DNA of 64,000 bases from the NCBI GenBank assembly GCA_014218235.1, contig CM024766.1, forward strand, positions 46,465,359 through 46,529,358. The letters are read 5' to 3'. This stretch comes from Colocasia esculenta (Eukaryota > Streptophyta > Magnoliopsida > Alismatales > Araceae). A program made the translations under genes and the position numbers. A model generated the notes under the pieces. That model saw only the letters and a list, made by a program, of their open reading frames with translations, ran no database searches and was not told the DNA's origin. This document shows, piece after piece, positions 9,432 to 20,571 of this stretch (its first letter is position 1; every line of letters begins with the position of its first letter).

Positions 9432-12290
9432 TGTCACGTCCCGTCATTTAATATAACTATAAATGCCGGAATGTGAATGCATGAGGAATCAAGAGTAAAA
9501 TTTAAATTAGTTGAGCAACAAATTGCTCAGGAGCTCTACTAAATAAAAAATTGATAACTGTCATTCTATGAATAATTACAAGATTTCAAATTTAAAATCT
9601 CAAAAGTAAAATGCCGTCAAAGTTGGTCTCTCCACACACATATCCCGATGTCCCGCCTTTTAGAACTGCAGATACCTGAAAAAGTAGGATTTGGTGAGCT
9701 AACTAGCCTAGTAGGATTCAAATTCTCAAATCAAAGGATTAAATTGTATGATGATCAAGGAAAGACTTGACTGATATCAAATATGAACGAACAAGTATCT
9801 TAACATGATAGTGAAATTGGAATAGTAGTACTGAAATACAAAATGTGCTCAGGAATTCACAGTGAATCTCATAGTCTGGTTCATATATAAATTCTCACAG
9901 GACATGTAACATGATGACCATAATCAAACTGGTATTGATGCAATGCCAAACATCCCGGCATCCTTTATCATTCCGCGCGGCCTGTAAATGAATTCGGGTG
10001 CTCCTCCTAGGACTGGACCAGCCCTATTTGCACAGGCATAATAATCATGTGGGGTTCAAGGACCCAATAACATGTCATCATCATCATCAATTAATCACAT
10101 CTCACATGGTGTTCAAGCATTTGAACTCTCAAGACATCAAGTTATATGAACTTGGTTACCGAACATAGGAGAATGGACTCAACGGAGTACCATTCGTAGT
10201 TGACAACTTCAAGAATATTTCAAGGCGAGTAAGATATCTCAAATGGGTATTCTTTACAGTAGAATGACAGCAAATACCCAAGTAATTAAGGGGGTAACTT
10301 GCTAGGCTATTAGGATGAACTTTTAGCAAGGATTCATACACGGAAAAGTACAGAAATTCGAATCAGGGTTGTAGCTGTCGACAACCAGGAAGGGGCTGTC
10401 GACAGATTGCAACAGACAGAGCTCAGATTTTGCTGGTTTGTGTCCATCTGTCGACAGCAACAAGATGGCTGTCGACAGCTGCACACAGTCCCAGTTATTC
10501 CAGAGTTCAGGAAGGCTGGCCTTTCGACAGCCGCCTGTGCCTCACTCAAAAGAGACTTTGAATTCACCTTAAATACTCTAACCATGGAACCTATGAATCA
10601 AGACATGATTTTTATCAAATGGAAGAATATAATTGTAGTTCTCACAATGGTTTATAAGCTAAACATACGAGATGAAATAAGAGATCTACAATTCAAACTT
10701 GTCTAGCTAGAAGCTAACATAGTGTAGTACTGAAAGCATGGTTTGATAGCAATGGATTATTGAAAAATTCCTACATGATGGACACTAAACCACAAGGTGT
10801 TTCATGAATCTAAATCAAGACTTGAAGTATCAATAATCTAAACCGAAGTCTTCATACTATTCTAAAGATGATTGAGACTTCTACAAAACTTTATAGCATG
10901 TACAAGGATCAAGGGTGGAAGAAGAGGATAGGAATTAGTTTCTAAAATGGAACAAGGTTGTTCCTCTTCCAACAAGAGTATTTCTATCATGACTGGAAGA
11001 AAAATAGAAGAACCACAGGTATAGCCTTTTGTCCTCTCATCAAGAACTTCTTGTCAGGTATGGAGGACAGATTTGAATCAGAGGAAGATGAATCCTACAC
11101 ATGAATAGCTAGGAACCTACTACAACATGATATTGGAAGGAAATCCTTTCCAAACAGGGATTATGTGAACTCAAAGAGTAGCTTCTATAGCAACTCAAAA
11201 CATACATATAGTGCTAGAAGTGTTCATGACACTAGAGCATAAGTTTGGACATCCAAACAGTAGGTTCTAAAGCATGTCCAAGAACATGAGTTAGAGAAGA
11301 AGGAAAGAGGTTCGAATCCTACCTGTTCTTGGGAAGGTGAAGACCTTCACTTCCCCTTAACAAAGAGATCCCCAACTAGCAGGAGGAAGGAGATGGGGTA
11401 GCAGCTTCAATAGCAACAACAACAACTATGGCAGCTGCACCTTCAACAAAGGAAGTAGAAGCAGTAGCTCTAAAAGCTACAACTCTAGCAACGATTCACC
11501 AACATAAGGGCTGGCAAACACAGCAGCAGTAAGAGCAGCTCCAGCAACAAGGGGTAGAGGAAACAAGAGCAAGAACAAAGGGGTGGAAAGGATGTGTACG
11601 AAGGGAGGGGAGTGGCTTTTATAGCCCAGCAAAGTTCCCATGCACGATGGCACGTCGGTCATCAAGGTGTCATTGTAGAAACTATTTGATTTCCATGGCA
11701 ACACGTCTCACATGCATGCTCTTCAAAGCTTACACCTATAGGGTTAACGTGTAGGCCTCACACCAAGGTAAGGTGGCTCACACAGCCCCTAACACGTAGG
11801 CAAATAAAATTACCCATAAAATCACCACCGTAATTGGACCATAATTCGACTGGCCCAAAAATCACTATGTAAATGTGTGCAAACGAGGTCCTTTTGTATT
11901 AAAATTTCAACCATAGACTAATGTGATGGTTTTACAAATTATGGTGATTTTAGTTTAATTTTTAGTATTTATTTTCCACTGGGTGAAAAATCACCCGGAA
12001 AATAGTTGCGTTGGCTTAATCTCAAAATCCGTACGCCAATAATTCTAGATATTTATATTTCTAATATCACCATATGTTTCTAAGAATTATGGTGTTCTCG
12101 GATTTCATTTTCGTTATAGTTTTTCGGTGTCGCTCTGTCGAAGCGCGCACCTTTAAGTACGACACTAGGATATTATCAATTATTACATGTTACTCCTAAA
12201 TTAAAGTTAATTACATCCCATGACAGTGGTTATGTTTAATCATCAAACTAATCATATTTTTCTAAGAAATAAAATTTTTGGGGTGTTACA
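9432..12290 (-). repeat. 3' LTR of element A (complete)
   Basis: The repeat is 2859 bp, TGTCACG...TGTTACA on the plus strand, and ends against a polypurine tract complement (CTCTCCCCCACT). A minus-strand TATA box reads CTATAAAAGCC near 11610-11620. It carries a small CTGTCGACAG cluster at 10375-10530, downstream of that TATA box and so probably in the transcribed part. Confidence 0.8.
10375..10530. promoter_or_regulatory. CTGTCGACAG palindrome cluster in the left LTR of A
   Basis: Five exact or near copies of the 10-bp palindrome CTGTCGACAG lie within 160 bp, among the words ATTGCAACAGACAGAG and GCACACAGTCCC. The equivalent positions are in the right LTR at 16595-16771. Confidence 0.7.
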
Positions 12291-12303
12291 ACTCTCCCCC
12301 ACT
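12291..12303 (-). other. Polypurine tract of element A
   Basis: The minus strand reads AGTGGGGGAGAGT directly before the LTR start TGTAACACCCC. This is the usual plus-strand primer position for an LTR element. Confidence 0.75.
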
Positions 12304-12917
12304 AAAAAGAGTTTGGTCCTCCAAACTTCTTGACTAGTTTAGATGGATCACAAGGACTTAAATTTTTTAACCTTTTAAAATTTATCTAATCCAAATTAGT
12401 CTCACCAATCTTGTCATGATTATCATATCATACAATGTATACATTCTTTATACATCCTATTATCATGACAATGTTTGTTGATGGAAGTCTGAATATTAGT
12501 CAGCATTTTATAGAATCTAAGAAACCATGTGGTGATCATGGGTTCAATCAGATGTATTTGCTACTATGTTTTTTTTTCTTCTTTCTGGCAGTAGTATATT
12601 ATTCTTAAGATCTCTTTTATCTAGGAATAACTTTAACCCTCAGAGAGTTATATGAATACATTTTCCCTTGAAAAGGGTAATAATGTATGACGAAGTTGAT
12701 AAGTGTGAAAAATATGAACATAGACAACAATGATTTTATTTCTCACATAAGGTTTCTATTACAGAACTCCATAATCAGCCTTGCAAAATTACATTGATTG
12801 GCAAAACTTACCAAGTTTTGTCATGCTATAGCAACTAGATTCAAGCACTTCTTACTATACTCTATTCCTATTGACTTATACATAAAGATTACTTCTAATA
12901 ACTTCAGTCCATTCTCC

Positions 12918-13361
12918 TTATGGCTTAAGGTCTTCCTGGACTCTTGTCTTTGTCCTAGGGTAATTTAGACAATTGGAGATTCGATATTGTAAACTGCCAC
13001 ACCTCAAACATGCTCCTATTCTCCACCAACAGTTCTCTTTGACATGGCCTGGCGTGTGACAACACGTACAAACTTCCTTAGGTTGTGCCTTAAGGTTCGC
13101 TTGCTTGTTGGCCTTCTTGGTCTTTTTGTTCTTTTTACTCTGTTTCATCCTCTTTCTACCAGCTGTTCCTCTATTATTGGGGAGAACTGCCTTCTTCCGT
13201 ATAGACACTGTAATACTCACTGTTTCTTGGGAGTTTGTACTACTAATGTTCTTATGCAGTTCCTCTTTTCCTTGATTGTCGACTGGAACTACCCACTCTA
13301 AAGACTGAGCAAGGTTGTCCATCGCATGTTGAACCGCTCTCCAATGTGTTTCTTCTCCCAT
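12918..13361 (-). CDS. Gag-like protein with zinc knuckles (element A)
   Basis: A 147-codon frame. The middle is very basic (an RKRMKQSKKNKKTKKANKQ stretch), and the C-terminal third contains a CX2CX4HX4C zinc knuckle (CTCCHTPGHVKENC) and a second, imperfect one (CLRCGSLQYRISNC, with Tyr in place of His). These are nucleic-acid-binding features of retrotransposon nucleocapsid. The start is the first ATG of the frame, but the frame may be the 3' part of a longer decayed gag, because the usual gag capsid domain is not seen. It is the only recognisable gene of element A. Confidence 0.65.
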   Translation of the reverse strand: MGEETHWRAVQHAMDNLAQSLEWVVPVDNQGKEELHKNISSTNSQETVSITVSIRKKAVLPNNRGTAGRKRMKQSKKNKKTKKANKQANLKAQPKEVCTCCHTPGHVKENCWWRIGACLRCGSLQYRISNCLNYPRTKTRVQEDLKP

Positions 13362-14790
13362 TACGCCAGCTGAGTAAACAAATTTAAGTTTAGTTAATCA
13401 ATCATGTAATTTAAAACTCACTTTTTTTTCTTCTAATTCATACTATCAATACAACTGTTACTATATATGTCTAATTATTTGATACGTTAACCTCCATGAT
13501 TAAGTGATTTCTTTTCCTTATATAACAGATGATTTATGTTATGTCTCTGGTTTTGATATATCAAGTAAGATGTAATAAAACCTGGCACAAGTCTTTTATA
13601 TCATAAGACTAATCCATATGATCAAAGACTCTTTTTATTGTATTAACTCTGGTTACTTCATAGGTAGATTTACAAGTATACAAGTAATACTGAGTGATCT
13701 ACTGACGTTTGGTGATGCCTATGAGTCAACTATATTCAAATGATAAGTCGATGCTTAATGGGTTTTCTAAAGTGCAGAAGTTCAAAGTATCACCTTAGAT
13801 TGACACTACATGGAGATCAGGTTGACACTAATCATGTTTCTAATTAATGCTTAGAGAAAAATACGGCTTGAGGTTAACTTCAAATGGAGATTAGGTTGAC
13901 TCCACTGATACTTTTCCTACTGATGCCAAGTCTAATTGTTTGTGTGCATTGACATGCCATGTTGTTGATTAATTGAAGCAAAACTTTAGGATTTAATTCA
14001 ACTAGGAGACATTTGATCCTATACTGTGTGTATAAGGTTTGTGAGATTTAAAACAATCTTAAAATTTTGAGTCATCAATTGTGTGTGTGTTCCACACATT
14101 TGAGTTATTAAAGAGTCTTGCTTGGTTTAGTGAGGGATGGATGTGAATGAGGATTAAATGATTCATCTCAGTGGTATAATAATTTAGAATTCAAGAAAAT
14201 AAGAAAGTCAACGGAAGAATACATCACGAGGATAGTCATGAAATCTATATATCAATTGAATCATTCATTTATTAATTCTTATTTAGAGTTGGAGATAATT
14301 ACATATCAAGGTAAAAGTCATATTAAGGTAAAATAAGGAATGGACATGTTTGACTTTTCCTTCAGTAGGAGAGGGCTCCCTTGGAGAAGTCATATGTGTG
14401 TTTATCATTTTTCACCGAACCTTAGATTCTTAGCATTCTACTAGGTTTATTTGAATTATGAGATTTTTCGGTAGGTCAAATTGTAAGAAATTAGAAAGAC
14501 GCTATTTTGATGGAATCGCAAAAATCACGTTTTTCTTCTTCGGTAGGAGAGTTGACTTTTTATTAGTAAGAGATATGATTTTTCTGATATTTTTATTGAA
14601 TTCAAATGGGGGGTACTTCCTTATTTACATTCCATATCATTTAAGTAAATGTTATAATTTGATGTTTCATTTACTTAAGATATTACATGTAAATAAGGTA
14701 TGAGTTCCAGTTATAGGGTGCCTGCTGACTCTTCTGACTGAACTTGCTGACACTTCTGACTGAAGAAGGACCAGTTCATCACAAACTGGT
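13362..14790. other. Non-coding internal region of element A
   Basis: AT-rich DNA between gag and the 14793-14989 motif cluster. No domain is seen on either strand. Confidence 0.5.
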
Positions 14791-14792
14791 GT

Positions 14793-14989
14793 CTGTCGAC
14801 AGCTAGGAAGTGGCTGTTGAAAACTACTGTCATCCCAGAACCAATTTCTGGGGTCTGACGCTATCTGTCGACAGACCAGAGTCGGCTGTCAATAGGCGAG
14901 GAACATCTGTCGACAGTTCAAGGCTATCTGTCGACAACTACTGTCAGTTCTACATTTCTGGGTTCTGGAAGCATGATACCTGTCGACAG
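14793..14989. promoter_or_regulatory. CTGTCGACAG cluster in the leader of element A
   Basis: Five exact or near copies of CTGTCGACAG lie within 200 bp, about 0.7 kb from the primer site. The surrounding DNA may be a fragment of a related LTR. On the minus strand the cluster would lie in the 5' leader of the transcript. Confidence 0.65.
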
Positions 14990-15638
14990 GTGTGATCTAA
15001 ACTTCCAGGAATGTTGAAGAACTACCATAGGAAATTCTACCAAGTGTTCCTATGAATCTTTACATGATTGACAACATCAAAAGAGTCTTGTTTCCAGTTC
15101 TAAACACCACTTTCCATGAGGGAAACAAGTATAACAATAGGTATATATTGTGGCATGGAAATCTAAGGAAAAATGATAGCTAGAAGTACAACATTTTCAT
15201 GCTTCTAATGGGATGAGTTTCATGATATGCTTGAATCATAGCACAAACTCTAGCTAAAGCATGATTACAAGGAATAGAACAACACATCTATCGTTGTTTC
15301 AAGAATTAGAGACAAGTGTGTGTACAAGGTAAACACTTTAAACATGAGGTTCTTATATAGGAATAAGAAGCAAGAATGAAGGAAAGAAGGAAGGAGGAAT
15401 CCTACAGAACATGGAGCAAAAGGAAATATGGGTTTATACAAATGAAGAGACTATAAGTATGAGGTTATGAAAGTGGAGAAGAATTGTAGGAAGGAAACTA
15501 TCTCTTCATATTCCATTCATACTCAATACAATCTATATCCGACTTTTACCTATCTAGCTTAACCTCAGGCTTTCTACCCATCCTCACAGGTCACTACAGG
15601 ATGTTGAAGACCAATAACTATTTGAATCCTCAACCAAT

Positions 15639-15650
15639 GCTCTGATACCA
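15639..15650 (-). other. Primer binding site of element A
   Basis: The complement of GCTCTGATACCA is TGGTATCAGAGC, the site complementary to the 3' end of initiator tRNA-Met, three bases from the LTR end. It fixes the orientation of element A. Confidence 0.85.
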
Positions 15651-15653
15651 TTC

Positions 15654-16832
15654 TGTCACGTCCCGTCATTTAATATAACTATAAATGTCAGAACGTGAAC
15701 GCATGAGGAATCAAGAGTAAAATTTAAATTAGTTGAGCAACAAATTGCTCAGGAGCTCTACTAAATAAAAATTTGATAACTGTCATTCTATGAATAATTA
15801 CAAGATTTCAAATTTACAATATCAAAAGTAAAATGCCGTCAAAGTTGGTCTCTCCACACACATATCCCGATGTCCCGCCTTTTAGAACTGTAGATACCTG
15901 AAAAAGTAGGATTTGGTGAGCTAACTAGCCCAGTAGGATTCAAATTCTCAAATCAAAGGATTAAATTGTATGATGATCAAGGAAAGGACTTGACTGATAT
16001 CAAAGATGAACGAACAAGTATCTTAACATGATAGTGAAATTGGAACAGTAGTACTGAAATACAAAATGTGCTCAGGAATTCACAGTGAATCTCATAGTCT
16101 GGTTCATATATAAATTCTCACAGGACATGTAACATGATGACCATAATCAAACAGGTATTGATGCAATGCCAAACATCTCGGCATCCTTTATCATTCCGCG
16201 CGGCCCGTAAATGAATTCAGGTGCTCCTCCCATGACTAGACCAGCCCTATTTGCACATGCATAATAATCATGTGGGGTCCAAGGACCCAATAACATGTCA
16301 TCATCATCAATTAATCACATCTCACATGGTGTTCAAGCATTTGAACTCTCAAGACATCAAGTTATATGAACTTGGTTACCGAACATAGGAGAATGGACTC
16401 AACAGAGTACCATTCGTAGTTGACAACTTCAAGAATATTTCAAGGCGAGTAAGGTATCTCAAATGGGTATTATTTACAGTACAATGACAGCAAATACCCA
16501 AGTAATTAAGGGGGTAACTTGCTAGGCTATTAGGATGAACTTTTAGCAAGGATTCATACACAGAAAATTACAGAAATTCGGATCAGGGTTGTAGCTGTCG
16601 ACAGCCAGGAAGGGGATGTCGACAGATTGCAGCAGACAGAGCTCAGCTTTTGCTGGTATGTGTCCATCTGTCGACAACAACAAGATGGCTGTCGACAGCT
16701 ACACACAGTCCCAGTTATTCCAGAGTTCAGGAAGGCTGGCCTGTCGACAACCATGAGCTGCTTGTCGACAGCCACCTGTTCCTCACTCAAAAGAGACTTT
16801 GAATTCACCTTAAACACTCTAACCATGGAACC
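15654..16832 (-). repeat. 5' LTR of element A (partial)
   Basis: Matches 9432-10591 closely, then ends abruptly after ACCATGGAACC. The missing part is the LTR portion that would carry the promoter, so this element copy is probably not transcribed from its own LTR. Confidence 0.8.
16595..16771. promoter_or_regulatory. CTGTCGACAG cluster in the right LTR of A
   Basis: Six exact or near copies lie within 180 bp. One sits in a 20-base string (CTGTCGACAGCTACACACAG) that recurs exactly in the unrelated Copia element K near 34956. Confidence 0.7.
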
Positions 16833-17021
16833 GTATATGACAGTAAGAGACTTCAATCATTGCGAACATTCAGAATTTGTTGCAGCAACTTCCACCTTGC
16901 TCTCTGCATACTTCTTTGTGAAATTTCTGAATAGGGAAAGGTATCCCCTTTAGTTTTATGGTTGTGGCTACCATGTCTAGTCTGGTGTGCCTTTAATAAT
17001 GGGGTGTTGAGAGATTGTTCC

Positions 17022-19929
17022 TGTAGTGACACGATCTTTTCGGATCCGTGTTTAATGGTTTTAGAGTGGTGCTCTTGACCAAGAGGTGGTCATTAGGCCT
17101 TGGTCGTGGTTTCCGTGGGTTGTGTGGGTGTTGTGGGCCTTAGTTCTCAGCCCATTTAGCCCACAGGTTCACTGGTTGTGAACGCGACGGGGCATGTCGT
17201 CGCGTTTTGAAACGTGACGGCTTACTACGTTGCGATTCACAGAATCGCCTTTATGACGTGTGGCGCGCCGGGTTCCGATTGGCGACGGTTAGGGATTGTC
17301 GTGTTTAAGAGTTAAACGCGACGTCTGACTATACTCTGTTTCGCTCAGACAGAGCGGAGGAGCTCTGTCCAGGTGAAGGGGGGAGCTGCTGTGGGCATCT
17401 GGAGGTGATTTCTGGTGGCTGGCAGCTGGTGCGGCTTGAGTTCCACGCAGGGATGGCGTCCGGAGCGTGGGCATGCCAACGGCGAGGTGTTCTTCACGTT
17501 CTTCGGACTCGTTCAGTTGGTAGGGAGACTTCCTACTTATTTATCTTGATTTGAATGGCTTAAAGGGTGGAGGCATGTGTGGGTGGTTTTCCATACTGTG
17601 AATAACTTGTTTAAAGCTTTAGCTTGGTGTTTGTATTGAATTTGTGTTGGATTTACTGTGGTGAAGGTCGGCTCGGCCGTTGAGCTGAGTCCATTGTCGT
17701 GTTTGAAACGCGATGGGGTTCATCGTCGCATTCGACGTATTGGGCCATCGCGATTTGGGCTTCACTCCGACTGTTGTTTCCGCGACGACATGGGCCATTA
17801 CGATTTGAACTCCGACTGTCGATTTGACCTAAAGGAGACGTATCGGGCTGTCGTGATTCTGTCGCGACACTAGGCCTTGTCGCATTCTCGAGGTCGTGTC
17901 TGGGAAGGTCGTCGCGATTTGAAAGGCGACGCCTGTGTCCGTCACGTTTTAGCCTCTGTAGTTTGTTTGTGGTGGTTGGGCAGTGAGGTTCCAGTGTGAA
18001 CTTAGCCTTGGTTATTTGGTGTCTTTTAAAGAGGTTTAAAGTGTTTAATGGTTAATAAAGCATGTGTATGATTTAAGAGTTTTATATGCTTAATTAGTGA
18101 ATCATGTGATTTGTGTAAGCATGTTATTGTATTAAGTTATGTGGTTAAGGTTCATTGTGATTTAGTGTTGCCATGGAGGTCATGAAATGACCAATGACAG
18201 GCAAGGTTGTAGTATGGACAAGTGGTTCATGTATAATAATGTCTAGTTGCTGGGAGGTCACATGGTGACCAGTGACGAGCCAGTTATGCTAAGCATATCG
18301 TGGTATAAGTTTTACCGATGTGTTAAGTGATCGGCGTGGTTTGTGTCCTTGTCGACTTTAGTGGTCCGACGCCTATCCTGGAATGCCTCGTCAGTCGGGT
18401 ACCCCAGGTTCTGTGTGAGCCAGGCATGTGTGTTGTGCTCGGGGCGTGTCCTGGTACAGTGTGCACCATCGAGGTCTTTGTCGTCTTCCTGGACACCCTC
18501 ACTCTTGTGTTTGAGTTGTACGTCCGGCTGAGGGAAAGATGGCTAGGGGCAGCGATGTGTGTTTGTGGGTGTGCAGTCGCTTGTAGCACGCTCGTGGTTG
18601 GGGGACAGACACCAGCAGATGTACTGGTCCCCAGCTAGTCCTGTGTTTCCAGTGCCCCACTTTAGGGAGGTCGGGCCGGACTCCCTGAAGGTGTCAGGCT
18701 TGGACCTGCAGCTGTGTGGTCTGCAGGTGTGATGTTGGTTGGTCTCCACAGTTGGTTTGTCTTACTTGTGTGTTTGTAGAGTAGTAGCTGGACTGTGTGG
18801 TCCATGGCTACGAGACTGAGAGGTGGTTCTTGTGCTGTGTTGTCCGGGTTGGATACTGGCGTCATGAATCAGTAGTCCATTCCCGTGTGGTGGCGTCGTT
18901 CCTTTTCGACTCGTGCTTTGCCAGTGGTCGTGGCTTGTGTGTGGTGACTCGTTGGTTGAGGTTTTACCCATTGGGTGTGCCATGGTGATGGCACAGTTGT
19001 GATTATGGTTCCGTGGTGGTACCTCGTGGTAGTAGGTACATGTACCCTTTTTGGGTAGCTTTATATTGTGGTACGTATGTACTAGCCTCTTTAGGTGTTG
19101 AGGTGGATTGTGTTCTGTGGAGGTGTTGTGGTATGACCTTCCACGCATTGTGTGTTACCCTGTTTAGGGTAAGCTTTCGATTATGGTTTTGGTATGTGGG
19201 GATTGGCAGGTTGATGCCAGTCCTGTTACCCTACATGGGTAGTTTGCCTGTGAGGCTTATAGCTTAGGCAATGCTTTACCTGTGAGACTAGTAGCCTAGG
19301 CAGTGGTCTGCCGGTGAGGCTTGTGGTCGAGGTGTTTCAGCTGTTGGACGGACTAGTGGTGCCGAGCTAGTCTTGTTGTTTCCCCTTACTTTCTGAGGAT
19401 TGAATTAGCTGGTATGATGATGTATAATTGTTGTTTAATCATGATTTTTGTAAGCATGATATGGTTTGGCTACCGGTGTTACTAGTGAGACCCCTTTGGG
19501 GTTGAGGTCTCTTCAGTTTTCGGGTGTTGTTCTTGGGAGGTCCCTACTGAGCTAGTGACGTGTTGAGGCTCACTCCCTTATAGCTCTTTTCATGTATTAG
19601 CCGGTTGTGTGGCTTGCGGAGGTGTTGTGGCATACTTGAACCACCAACAGTAGAGTTAGTTGTGTCGTTGTGTGAGCTTTGCTCCCTTGGGGTATGCCCT
19701 AGGTAGTTGTACTCTTTTATTGGACATGTAATGATGTAATGGGACAGTTGTACTTTTTTGTATACAGGTATGAGCACATGTACTTTCTTGTGTCTTATAC
19801 AGTGTGGTTGTCTTTTATATTCCTACTGGACACTTGTGTGAGATATCTCTAGCGAGACTTTGGTCCATTCGCGGGAGATGGATTCTGGATATGGAGCCTT
19901 ATTGGGCATAAATATCTAGGGCCGTTACA
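17022..19929 (+). repeat. LTR B (2.9 kb, 5' LTR)
   Basis: Starts TGTAGTGACACGATC and ends GGCCGTTACA, followed after one base by the primer site TTGGTATCCGAGC (19931-19943). This identifies it as a 5' LTR on the plus strand. GC-rich parts contain many GTCGCGA words. Reading frames inside are low-complexity and show no domain. No partner 3' LTR was found in the window. Confidence 0.75.
17180..17940. promoter_or_regulatory. CGTCGCGA/CGCGACG motif clusters in LTR B
   Basis: Two clusters (about 17180-17330 and 17690-17940) carry CGCGACG, GTCGCG, CGTCGCG, TCGCGACA and variants, many in inverted pairs. The rest of the LTR is almost free of them. The decayed copies (CGTGACG, CGCGATG, TCGTGAT) look like CpG loss. 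Confidence 0.6.
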
Positions 19930-20571
19930 GTTGGTATCCGAGCATGGTCTAGTTAGAATATGAAAAGACATTGATGGTACAATGTCCTAAGACATAGTTT
20001 AATGTCCACTGCTAGTAGTAAGTCTGCAGTTTTATGTGATTGAAAGTTGTTTTTACGTGAGTTTCCAGCATGTGAATTGTGTGCCTATGTTTATTAAACT
20101 GGTAGTTGTTAGCAGTTGCTGAGAAATGTTGTGGTTAGCGGTATAGTTTGAGTTGTTATACCAGTGTGGTTCAGTGTGCCAGTTTGCAGATAAAGTGTAG
20201 TTGTTTAAAGGTTCTCAGTTACAGGAATTAAAGGGATTAGTGAATTCAGATATGGAATTCAGTAAAAGTGTTTTAGTGAAGTAAAGAGTTGGTAGAAACA
20301 TGTATAAGATAATTGTGTGATAGAGTGGCAGTGAGAACAACATTATAATGAGGAATAGAACAGTATGTGTCAAGGATTGTTAAGTGTACGAATTGTGGTT
20401 GAGAACCTTAGCAGAGGTAATTGTTGTGTCTAAAATTTATGCTAGTAAGTGTTAAGAAGCAGTCTGGATAATAAAGTGATTAATGTTATGGAAGGTTTGG
20501 AATAATTGAGTGAGGCAGATTAGCTCCAGATAAGCTATTGGTAAATAGAGGAGCAGTGATTTGTGAAAGTC
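19930..20571 (+). other. Leader of element B, then truncation
   Basis: Begins with the primer site and continues as purine-rich, gene-free sequence. It joins LTR C near 20570, where both sides share CAGATTAGCTCC. The rest of element B is missing. Confidence 0.5.

Larger units (their letters stand above)
9432..16832 (-). mobile_element. Element A: LTR retrotransposon encoding only gag (TR-GAG-like), 5' LTR truncated
   Basis: The left repeat 9432-12290 and right repeat 15654-16832 both begin TGTCACGTCCCGTC on the plus strand and are very similar for about 1.17 kb. The primer site (complement of TGGTATCAGAGC at 15639-15650) abuts the right repeat, and a polypurine tract (complement at 12291-12303) abuts the left one, so the element reads on the minus strand. 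The internal part is about 3.4 kb and holds one recognisable gene, a zinc-knuckle gag, with no protease, reverse transcriptase or integrase. It would depend on proteins made by another element. The right LTR stops matching at about 16832, giving a broken element with no provable target duplication. Confidence 0.78.

Noticed and set aside
18327..19267. Several frames of 60-130 codons on both strands
   Set aside because: They lie inside LTR B, rich in GTG/GTT words, with no domain or conserved start.
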